NCBI GenBank assembly: GCA_018340375.1
Contig: JAFFJZ010000004.1
Location: 23,348,001 to 23,412,000 of the forward strand
From: Gonatopus flavifemur
Taxonomy: Eukaryota > Arthropoda > Insecta > Hymenoptera > Dryinidae
Length of the DNA: 64,000 nucleotides
Direction: 5' to 3'
Both the position numbers and the translations under genes were made by a program. The notes beneath the pieces were generated by a model, which was not told the DNA's origin, did no database searches, and saw only the letters and a list, made by a program, of their open reading frames with translations. The stretch's first letter is position 1; each line of letters starts with the position of its first letter. This document shows positions 13,171 through 22,375 of this stretch, piece after piece.

Positions 13171-13559
13171 ATGTAGACGATTGAAATGTGTTGTGTATTG
13201 ACAACTTTTGTACGAAACATTCTTTTGCAAGACCCTTCGTTTTCGAGTTATTCGAATGTCAGATTCAAAATGGAACAATATCGATTAGAGCGCCATTTTT
13301 GCGGATTTCAGGAAAATGGTTCAGACAAAAGTTTCTTGGTTTTTGACCTAGAATCCAAATCTGCAGTAAAAAATATGAGAGGCTATTTAAAAAACAAGAG
13401 TTGATCTCAGAATGCCCTTGAAGATGAGATTTGAGGTCAAAGCCAAGGCCACCATCGGATGTCCCCCTCGGTACCCTACAACTTTTGTCCGAAAAATTTT
13501 CTCGTATCTCACTTTATTTTTGGAAAAAACGCCCGCGACACTTTAAATGCCCCACCCCG
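13171..13559. repeat. Right long terminal inverted repeat
   Basis: Inverted partner of 11528-11970, diverged by scattered substitutions and one deletion. The divergence between the repeats suggests the insertion is not brand new, although the transposase frame remains open. Confidence 0.8.
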
Positions 13560-13561
13560 TA

Positions 13562-14388
13562 TATATATATTTATGTTTCTAAGGAAGGTTTAATTCTCTT
13601 TTTCAATGCAGGAGGATTGTTTATAATATAACTTTGGTATGTTGTATATTTATTAGTATATGATATTTCTTATATTATTTCTTAGACATAATGACTTCCA
13701 TTTGGAACTTTCGAACTTCTTGACTTTATTGAATTTATGAGGAGATTTACATTTGATTCATCCAATTGTTCATGAATTATTCAAGAATTATCATATTGAA
13801 TACTTCTTAATTTCGAAAATATTTATAAAATCAGTTTATATTGGGGAGTTTCATCACATTATTATAAGAAATTCATCATTTGAACATGAAAATAGTAATT
13901 TTCAATTGAATTTCGTGAAATTATAGGAAAGAGGGAGAAAATCTTTGATGTAAGAATTATATCACTTAATCCAATATTTCACTATGAATCCTGTTCAACA
14001 GACAATAATGTTATAATATTCCAACAGTGTATTCAAATTGAAAGATTGATAACTACCTATGGTTGAATTTGATTGAAAAATCTATTTCAATTAGGAAATT
14101 TTGTGTTTGAAGAATGAACATCATTTGTGCAAATAATTTTCAGTCATCAAATTGCTGTGAGTGAAGCATTGCGTGTATTGTTGTTCCCAATGACATCTGT
14201 CTTATCTGTCTTATATACAAAAAAAAGGGCCACTTCATGAATGTTTCTTTCATTCACGTGGTGGACTCTATAGGCTGTTCCAAAATCGTAGACTTAACGG
14301 TAGTCATCACTTTGTACATAGTTATTTTATCAGTTCCTTTTCTGATCATATTTCCCACCAGTTGGATATCACTTCTTTGTTTAATAAA
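13562..14388. other. Gene-free stretch between two transposons
   Basis: AT-rich sequence with no supported gene. It separates the 2 kb DUF4817-type element from the pogo element. The TATATATATA run at 13560-13570 may simply be the TA-rich target region. Confidence 0.6.
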
Positions 14389-14768
14389 TAGGGGAGAGAG
14401 GGGCAACATGGAATGGTGGGGTAAGATGGAATTCGGGTTTTTGTAAAAAAGTACAGATGGTGCATCGATCACCAATAATCGGTTTTCACAGCTAGTGCAC
14501 CTGAAACATTCTCCAATGTTTTCGTCGCCATATTGTGAAAAGTGTCAAAGCTGTACGGTGTTGTTGCTTGTGCGACTGAAAATCAGAAAATTCGAAGGTA
14601 ACATTGAACTGTTATTTTATCAGTCATAACTATTTCAATTCTATAATGTTAGTGTTTTGAAATAATCTTAAAGTCTTACGGATCAATAAAATAACCAATA
14701 AAGTCGATGTCATTAGTTGCATCGTTTTTTTATAACCTCAGAAGTGTTATTTTTCTGCTTTTGTCTAG

Positions 14769-14840
14769 TTGGGGGCAAAATGGAATGGCCGAGCAGGGGC
14801 AAGATGGAATAAGTGTCAAACCATTCCATTTTGCCCCCAA
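14769..14840. repeat. Left sub-terminal GGGGCAARATGGAAT repeats
   Basis: Three copies of GGGGCAA(A/G)ATGGAAT lie within about 70 bp, the third inverted, so the block can form a hairpin. The same word opens the terminal repeat (near 14401) and recurs at the other end of the element (17417-17488). It is probably a transposase-recognition cluster; this is inferred from position and symmetry. Confidence 0.6.
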
Positions 14841-15194
14841 ATAAGTTTTCAGTAGTTTTCACGCAACTGTTTCTCTCTGAATAGTTCTAGAACATACTGA
14901 TTGTTGGCCGACTCTACTATTAGGATGCGTGGTCATCTGTATTTTTGAATATTCTCAAAGTTCTCAAAAATGAATTTTTTTTTAAATTCTCAGGAATTTC
15001 AATGTTTCAAAAATGGAATTATAAAAGGCTTGTGGTATTATTCACGAATGAATAATAATTAACAAAAATACAGAAAAATGTTTGAATGACTCGATTGAGC
15101 GATAAAAATATCCAAAACTACGTACAGTTGGATTTGAGTTTGGAAGATGACTACATCCAATCCTATGTCATTTTTGTTGATTCCCCTGTTTCAT

Positions 15195-17207
15195 ATGGTT
15201 CGAAATTATAAAAGGAAGCCGGAGAGAGGAAAATGGACAGAAGACTCGATGGCAAAAGCTATTCAATACGTAAAAAATAATAATTCATTTGAAAAAGCCA
15301 GTCACGCATATGGTGTGCCTGTAGGAACTTCACACCATCATTTCAAGAAAGAAAACGCGCATAAAATGCTCGGTAGATTCAACCCTGTTTTTAATGCCGA
15401 AGGAGAAGCAGAAATTGCGGCACTCGCCAAGGAATTGAATTCCAAACTTTACGGTATGACGTATGAAAGGCTCAGAGAATTAGCTTATAAAGTTGCCGAA
15501 GAAAATGGAATTAGCCATCCCTTCAAAGATGGTAAAGCTGGAAAAGACTGGGTGAAAGGTTTCATGCAGAGAAATCCTACGATCTCACTCAGAATGCCTG
15601 AATCTACGAGTCTCGCCAGATGCGCTGGTTTCAATAGACAGAGAGTAGGTGAGTTTTATAAAAATATGACAGATGTTTTTGACAAACAAGATTTTTATGA
15701 AAATCTTCATTTAATTTTCAATACGGACGAAACGGGCGTTAAAACTTCATCCTCTAAGCCACCAAAAGTTGTTTCTGTAAGAGGAAAAAGGCAAGTTGGA
15801 GTCGTTGCTTCAGCAGAGAAAGGAACACTCATAACTATGATTGGTTGCGTCAGTGCCACAGGGAATGCTATTCCACCTGGTTTTATTTTTGGTTAACGGA
15901 AAAAAATGGCACCCCGGCTTCTGGATGGAGCGCCGAATGGATCCCACGGTTGTTGTTCTGATTCTGGGTGGATTAATGAGGATATATTCCTAGAATGGTT
16001 GAAGTTTTTCGTTGCTCAAGTATCGCCTTCTAAGGAGAGGAACGAGTTGTTGATATTAGACAATCACAAGTCGCATGTAAGTGTGAAAGCACTCGATTTT
16101 GCGAGAAATAATAATATCACTATGCTCTCTGTTCCACCTCACACAACGCATCGTCTTCAGCCACTGGACGTTTCAATCTACGAACCATTCAAAACAGCAT
16201 TTGAAAAAGAAGTAGATTCTTTTCAAAAACAACACCCTGGTAGAAGAATTAACCAATACGATATAGCGAGACTTGTCCAACCAACTTTTCAAAAAAGTAT
16301 GACTCCTAATAATATAACAGAAGGCTTTCGTGCTTGTGGAATATTTCCTTTGCGAGACAATATCTTCACTGATGCTGATTTTGCTCCATCGGAAGTTCAT
16401 TTCATTCCAGAGGTAAATAACGTAGAGAATGAGCAAATGTATACCGATGATACTCCAAATCAAGGTGCTGTAGTGAATAGAAGTGCTTCAACGAATCGAT
16501 CTGTGATAGATGAAGGAGCTGCAAAGAGTCAATCTGTGATAAACGAAGAAACTTCAACGACTCGATCTGTGATAAACAAAAGAGCCTTAAGGAGCCGATA
16601 TGTGATAAACGTAGGAGCTCCAACGAGCCAATCTGTGATAAACGAAGGAGTCTCAACGAGTCAAAATCCTTCAATTAGTGAAGATGTTTCAATGCATGAA
16701 AGTGTTTCAAATCGGGATGTTCCTCTTGTTTCTCCTGCGGATGGTGACACAGGTTCCAACAAAAGTAAGTTCAAGCACTCTCCTAAAGATATCCTTCAAG
16801 TGCCGAAAGTTCAACGGTCTGCAGAAGTTAAGAGAAGAAAAAGATGTGAAAAATCTGAAATACTCACCGGTTCTCCATGATTCAAAACAAAAATTATGGA
16901 ACAAGAAAAAATAGAGCTCACAAAAAAGGAAAAGATGGATAAAGTGAAGAAAGTTGTGAGAAACCTGACCACTGCAGTCAAAGGAAGAGTTCTGAAATAT
17001 CCAACTCCCCCCCAAGAAGAAAAGAAGAACCCTGAAACTGACGTGCCATGCTCAATTTGTGGAGAGCTATTTTGTGATTCCAGGAGCGGAGAAACATGGA
17101 TAAAATGCAATATTTGCCAACATTGGGCTCACAAATTATGCACAGATTATGAGAGGGGCATCTATATTTGTGACATTTGTAAAAACAGTATCCTTCGTAA
17201 ACGTTGA
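15195..17207 (+). pseudogene. pogo/Tigger-like transposase (CENP-B HTH, DDE, PHD), two stops
   Basis: A single reading frame interrupted only by TAA at 15894-15896 and TGA at 16878-16880; all three open segments share one frame. I start it at MVRNYKRKPERGKW (15195), the usual start of the family, although the frame extends 16 codons upstream. Residues 1-60 are a Psq-type HTH, followed by a CENP-B-type DNA-binding domain around 70-145. Catalytic residues appear as FNTDETG (D about 178), LLILDNHKSH (D about 289) and RLQPLDV (D about 325), i.e. DD35D spacing. A degenerate tandem peptide repeat follows. The last open segment (16896-17207) ends in a C4HC3 PHD finger (CSIC, KCNIC, HWAH, CDIC). PHD fingers read histone tails, so integration or targeting could be chromatin-guided; that role is inference. 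Without stop-codon readthrough the product would be non-functional. Confidence 0.85.
16500..16664 (+). repeat. 33-bp in-frame tandem repeat in transposase linker
   Basis: Five units of 33 bp begin at 16500, 16533, 16566, 16599 and 16632. Each contains TCTGTGATA or TATGTGATA and encodes an 11-residue unit of the type SQSVINEGxST. They lie between the DDE and PHD domains and keep the frame. This looks like a flexible linker expanded by replication slippage. Confidence 0.8.
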
Positions 17208-17416
17208 ACCTAATTTTGTGAGTAAAGCCTTGCCAAAGAAGTATAGACTGATGAGTTGAGTATTCATAATTTAGTCATGATACCTGTGATATCCTGAATT
17301 TAGTCTGCCACAATGTACTAATTGTCCGAATATAAGTCTAAAGTTCTGTATTCGTTTTAAATCAATCTTATAAATTTATTTTTTCATTCTTCGAGTAATA
17401 TCTGTGTTTTTATACC

Positions 17417-17488
17417 ATATTCCATTTTGCCCTCGTCTACATTTCGTCTTATTCCATCTTAGCCCTACAGTGGGGGCAAGATGGAATT
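17417..17488. repeat. Right sub-terminal GGGGCAARATGGAAT repeats
   Basis: Two inverted copies and one direct copy of the same word found at 14769-14840 (ATTCCATTTTGCCC, ATTCCATCTTAGCCC, GGGGGCAAGATGGAAT). Their symmetrical placement near the right end supports a role in end recognition by the pogo-type transposase. Confidence 0.6.
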
Positions 17489-17673
17489 TGAACAAGTTTT
17501 CTTTTTTCGTATTAAAACTGGAGAAAGAATTTGAATTTCCCAAACTTCACATTTTTTCTCAAATTTGGATGTATATACCTTAAGAAAGTACCTTACTTCA
17601 ATCGGAAAAACGATTAGTAGCAAAATAATAGCCATTTGAAAAACACCATTGCATTTTGCCCCCCTCTCCCCTA

Positions 17674-18779
17674 TTTGCATTCAACTTATTAAATGTGTTC
17701 TTTCAATAATCTGTAACCTGCGTTCCCCCACTTCTCAACCTTGTATGCGGCGAGCTAGAGGCACAAGGTGGTCTAATTGCAGTATTAATTAGGTTCGATT
17801 AAAATCATTAGCGGGTTCTCAGATTTGAAACGTTACACTATCTTACTAACTTTTCGAAAATGATCTTGTCCAGCACATATAAGTGCCAACAACAGCGCGC
17901 GGCCATGAAGGAAGAGAAGAATCCCTCAAACCACCTGAACGCACTGTGCCGCAACTTCTCCAAGCATTGCTCACACACGGATATTCCACCATAGATCGAT
18001 TTCGAAGACCATGAAGCACAAAAACGCTAATCGAACAATCATGTTCACGACAATTCCCAAGATTTACATCGAAATTTAGATTCCCACGCCAAGGCGTGCG
18101 CAACTTACAAACAGGCAATATTTGATATTATCGATCTTTGTTTTTTATGAAAAATCCGTCAAATACCGTCAATCACTCTCGCAATTTCTCTTTGACATAT
18201 TTATGTTGTTCATATCGGCTTACTCTTTCATTTATTCCTCCTCCATTCACGATTATGTGACGCATGTATAGGGTTTTCATGCTTGTATCTTTCGATCGAC
18301 GGGAATTAAAATCTCAACGGTTATTCTCTCCCTTCTCCCTAACTTGTCGATCAAAAAAACATAACACCAGCTTCCACCCTTGCGTTCGTTATTTATTTGT
18401 AAGTGAACCCATACAACCGTTGTTCATCACCGACACGGATTCCGCGTGCTTGATTTTTATATCGGGTCTTTCATTCCGACAGGTCGCACGTTACGATATA
18501 CACATATTTGCAGAAAGACGTAATACAGGCGTTCAAACGGATTTCAAACAGAATGATCTGCACTATTTCCTTTTCAAGATGAAGCAAGAATGATGCAACA
18601 CTCACAGAGATGACCAAGCTTTGGTGGCCATACACGGTGCAAGCTTCAAATGCAGCTTCAATAACATCTTCAAAGTTTCCATTGGTGTGTTTTTTTAATC
18701 ACAGGAAAGATTTGTCGCTCGATCTAAATTCAAGGTTAGATTCTATGATCTGCCAATGTTATATGTGTTCTATGTATTC
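17674..18779. other. Gene-free stretch
   Basis: Somewhat less AT-rich than its surroundings, but with no supported gene. Open frames of 90-109 codons (17846-18118 minus, 18264-18593 plus) match nothing I recognise and show no domain motifs, so I do not call them. Confidence 0.5.
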
Positions 18780-18781
18780 TA

Positions 18782-19151
18782 CACGGAGGAAAAGGAATTC
18801 GCTGTCGCAGCGAAATCTACTTTTGCTGGGTTCCTTTTGCCAGAGCAGCAAATTTTTTGCTGTGACAGCAAACTATTTGCTGTGCCAACAATCTTGTTAG
18901 CTGCGACAGCGAATTTTTAGCTGTGGCAGCAAAAAATGTTTACTATCCCAGCAAAATTTGTTTGCTATTCTGTATATAATACTGAAAATTTGCTGGCGGA
19001 GCAAACATTTTTTGCTGCCAGAGCTGAAAAATTGCTGTCGTAGCTAACACGATTGCTGTTATAGCAAATTTTTAGCTAGGTCAGCAAAAAATTTTGCTAT
19101 TCTATATATAATACTTCGATTTGCTGCGTCAGCAAATTTTTCCTCTCCGTG
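18782..19151. mobile_element. MITE of TTGCTG...CAGCAAA dyads
   Basis: A 370-bp element flanked by TA on both sides (18780-18781 and 19152-19153). The left end is CACGGAGGAAAAGGAATT; the right-end inverse is CACGGAGAGGAAAAA. The interior is almost entirely a loose array of short dyads of the form TTTGCTGnnnnAGCAAA, spaced about 25-40 bp. The same unit fills the 300-bp element at 34486-34785. It is non-coding. Confidence 0.75.
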
Positions 19152-19153
19152 TA

Positions 19154-20219
19154 AGGAGGGCCCATCATTTATCATAAATTCATTATGAAAACATCATTAA
19201 TTATGTTAACTGGTGAAGTCGGATCTATGTTATAGTTGTACTGAGCCAATATTGAGCCAAAATTGATTCAACGTTACGTCCACAAGACCTCAATGTTGTG
19301 CCAATTTTACATCAATATTCAACTCCATGTGAAATGACTGCGAAAATAGAATTGAAAAAATCAAGTTACAAGCGACGTATGAAATTCAAAATGATATCCC
19401 AAATAGCAATTTGACCTTGCTGCAACGTTGTCAAGCAAGCTTGTGACAAGGTTGACATCAGCCTCCTAGTTGACACACGACAATGGTACAAGGTTACAAA
19501 ATCCTTGCAGCAGAGTTGTAGCAGCCTTACACTGACAAGGTTGTTAAGAACAAGTCAAAAACAATCGAATGACAAGTCTGGCAAGCTCACATGTTATCTG
19601 GGCAAGCTTACATGTTGCTTAAGTTTGAATCGTTTATCGAAACGAATTGGTAATCAAACAAGGGAATTCTCAGCTTTTGAAGACCCAAAATTTTGCAGTA
19701 AATCCTTGGAATGATACCTCCAGTTCCAAGGAATTAATCTCAAAAGATAGACACTCATGATTTCTCAGATTTGATGAGTTTGAATTTTCGTTTCGTTTCT
19801 ATAAACGATCCAAATTTCAACAATATAAAATGATTAACAATTATTCGGTTCTCATCAAATTTTTGACACCGATCCGGCTTCTTCACACATAATGAAACGT
19901 TTGACTTGAATCTGAAATGTGCCAATCATGGTCAGAGAATATTTGTGAAAATTGAACGATAAAACTCATTTGGTTAATGCAATACAAGATATGCTCATCG
20001 ATGAATATAAGTTTATGAATAATAATGAAACTCCCAATTATCTCCACAATAGCTGAAAATCTAATGTCCGTGGGTTCATGGATTATGAATCTGCACAGCT
20101 TGTTTCGATTGATTCTTATACAAATATTTTCTCAATAGTGAAGGAGCCTATAATTTCCTTCGAGAACTCTATAGAAAATGAATTGATTTTTCAGAAATTC
20201 GATATTTCTGAAGGGGATT
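19154..20219. other. Gene-free stretch with degenerate dyad arrays
   Basis: No gene. Around 19230-19270 the phrase GAGCCAATATTGAGCC resembles the units of the 157-bp repeat element at 24744-25980. Around 19395-19560 a loose array of TTGACAAGGTTG-type dyads resembles another MITE interior. Ends are not definable. Confidence 0.45.
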
Positions 20220-20814
20220 CTATTTTATTATGGAAATACCGGAATGGAGGAACATACTGACTCTCCGATGGAATTTACTGTGGAACATTGTGAATTCAAT
20301 CAGACTCCTGTTGTCACGTGATTGTAAATTTCGTTGTAAGTCCAGTCTGTTCCCCGCTGACAAGTAAACCATAACAAATTCAATTAGGGCTGCACGAGAG
20401 TACGAAGCCAGTATCGATATCGTCTCGTATAGTCTCGACTATCCGAGACGATATTTCTATAATCAGAATCGAGACGATATGGATATTGAGGCATTCGAGA
20501 CTCGAGAATATTAACGATATTTTGGAAAATTGAAAAATGTGTATGTTCTCTGAAGTATCCATAGCACCGATGTTGCCACGTTTGGATTGCGAAATTCAAT
20601 GTGCACCAAGTCATCCCAATTAATCCCCATATCACCCAAGAATTATGGGGAATTCTTTGGGAATGCATTATATTATTACAGACTTCCTTTTGACTTCTTG
20701 TTGTAAACGGTTTCTCTTTCAGAGCTATAAACCATGTCAATGTCATTCTGTACATAGCACTCTTTGCCCTGTGCAAAAAGACCAATAGCAGCCGACAGGC
20801 CAAATCTTATCGAA

Positions 20815-21015
20815 ATCAATGATATACTATCGGTTTCTATGGTGGTTAGTGTCAAAAAATTTGATGGTTTCTATAAGATTCTATGAGGAATCCGATGTTC
20901 TATGGGTTTCTATCGGTATGATCTGCAAACCCTGATAAATACTGATAGGAATAAAATATCCTATCTGTTTCTATGGTGGATGGGGATTTATGGGAATCTA
21001 TCGGACCTTTTAGCT
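20815..21015. repeat. Array of TTTCTATGG/CTATCGG words
   Basis: About 200 bp with repeated variants of CTATCGGTTTCTATGG in both orientations, inside the hAT-like element. It resembles a MITE interior, but no convincing ends were found. Confidence 0.4.
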
Positions 21016-21337
21016 AGGGTGTCTGGAAAATATTTTCAGAAATGATTGAGAACAATGCGAGAAGTTTTGTGCAACACGAGAAGATATCTTTTAGAACTCT
21101 TAGAATGTTCTTACTTCTAAAAGATATCTTCAAGAACGTTTTAACAAATCTCTCAGAAGTTTCTAAAAGATACCTTTTGAGATTCCGTTACCAATGCATT
21201 AGAGGAGAAAGAGGGGTACTGGAATTTTGCTAATTTCACATTAAGTAATTTATGGATAGCCTCCTGCCAAATTTCATAGAATCTTCCACAATGTTCTAAT
21301 TGAAGCCAATTTGATCATTTTTCATTGGATATGGTTA

Positions 21338-21541
21338 CACTGAGAAAACACCAGGTTTGCCTCCACCCTGTAAGAGTCTGGATATGGCGAATTCCACCGC
21401 GCGGTTGAGTCAACTGAATACCGACTGAAAGGCCTGAGCGGGGATTTATTTTAATCGATATTCAGTTGACTCAACTGCGAGGCGGAATTCGCCGTATCCA
21501 AACTCTTACGAGGTTAGCTCCACTATTTTTTTTCTCAGCGT
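21338..21541. mobile_element. Foldback MITE, TA target duplication
   Basis: A 204-bp element with ends CACTGAGAAAACACC and (inverse) CGCTGAGAAAAAAAATAG, with TA on both sides (21336-21337 and 21542-21543). The arms form a long hairpin. GGATATGGCGAATTCC and GTTGAGTCAACTGAATA on the left are mirrored by TATTCAGTTGACTCAAC and GGAATTCGCCGTATCC on the right. Non-coding. Confidence 0.75.
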
Positions 21542-22375
21542 AGATTTAATAGACTTTTTAAATGAAAAACCCACTGCATTTTGCAAAAACTCATTGGAAA
21601 GTATATAATGTTCTCGCGTAAATCCCGGTAAATTTAATTTGAGTAGATTGTATAGGTTTTCTCCAATCAAGGAATATTGAAGTACCCTAGTATCGAATGG
21701 GACAAGGGAACATACCCATCAAACCCTTCTCTCATTTTTTAATTCATGTTATTCATGATGGAAAAAATCATATGCATTCACTATCAATATTTGATTCAAG
21801 TTTAATTGTATCGGAAATAATACGAAAAGAATGCGCCATTTTTTGCTATCAAAAAATGAAATTCCAGTAAATTTACTTTCATGATCCGACCACCAGAGAA
21901 CCCATGGGAATTTTTACAACCAGTGAAAATATGTCCGTGAGCCTCATCATTCTTCCCTTTGTTAATATTGCTACAAATATTGAAAACAAAGTTGATAGTG
22001 TAAAAAGTCAGACTGAATGTGGTTGCAACTTACTTTCAAATTTGACTTAAATTCAGTGTCTTCAATTGTGTCGGCATTTGTTTTACATGCTTAATTTTAA
22101 TGGTGACAGGGCTAGCTTTAGTTGCACCTTGAAATAAGCTGATATTCAGAAAGGAAGTGAGTTTCACTTTTTATTGTGAAATACTAGTGCAAATTTTGAA
22201 TCATGAATGCAGAATTTTTTATATCGAGACGATATCGATACCAGTCCAACGATATTACACGATACCGAGACGATATTCAAGCTTGACGATATCTTTCGAT
22301 ACCGAGACGATATTTTCTGAAATATCGTCTCGTCTCGAATGCACCCCTAAATTTCATTCTAGATTTTTCTCCGTG

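Larger units (their letters stand above)
11528..13559 (-). mobile_element. 2 kb DUF4817-type Tc1/mariner-like transposon
   Basis: A complete-looking 2,032-bp element. Both ends carry the inverted repeat C(A/G)GGGTGGGGCATTTAAAG, and TA flanks each side (11526-11527 and 13560-13561). The inverted repeats are unusually long, about 440 bp on the left (to about 11970) and 390 bp on the right (from about 13171). The right one lacks an internal block of roughly 60 bp that is present in the left. The space between is filled by one transposase frame on the minus strand. TA target duplication is typical of the IS630/Tc1/mariner superfamily. Confidence 0.85.
14391..17671 (+). mobile_element. 3.3 kb pogo/Tigger-like transposon with PHD finger
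   Basis: A 3,281-bp element. The left end is GGGGAGAGAGGGGCAA and the right-end inverse is GGGGAGAGGGGGGCAA, with TA on both sides (14389-14390 and 17672-17673). This fits the TA preference of pogo-type elements. It contains one long transposase frame with two in-frame stops. Sub-terminal blocks on both sides repeat the sequence GGGGCAAGATGGAAT several times in both orientations, like transposase binding sites. Confidence 0.85.
20385..22349. mobile_element. Non-autonomous hAT-like element
   Basis: Ends are TAGGGCTGCACGAGA and, inverse of the right end, TAGGGGTGCATTCGAGA, which is hAT-like. The 8 bp outside are AATTCAAT (20377-20384) and AATTTCAT (22350-22357), a diverged 8-bp duplication. 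The sub-termini carry arrays of GATATCGTCTCG-type dyads on both sides. There is no transposase frame. A 204-bp MITE (21338-21541) and a dyad array (20815-21015) lie inside it, so it is older than those insertions. Confidence 0.6.
20220..22375. mobile_element. MITE copy split by a hAT-like insertion
   Basis: The left part (about 20220-20384) matches the 4950-5153 family, sharing GGAACATACT and ATGGAATTTACTGT. The right part (22358-22375) supplies the expected end, inverse CACGGAGAAAAATCT, followed by TA. Joining 20384 to 22358 gives a 34-bp stretch of exactly the same length as the end of the reference copy. The left terminus is too diverged to place exactly. Confidence 0.6.

Noticed and set aside
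16173..17110. Minus-strand open frames of 90-102 codons across the pogo element
   Set aside because: They are shadows of the plus-strand transposase; they have no motifs and exist because of the in-frame tandem repeat and biased codons.
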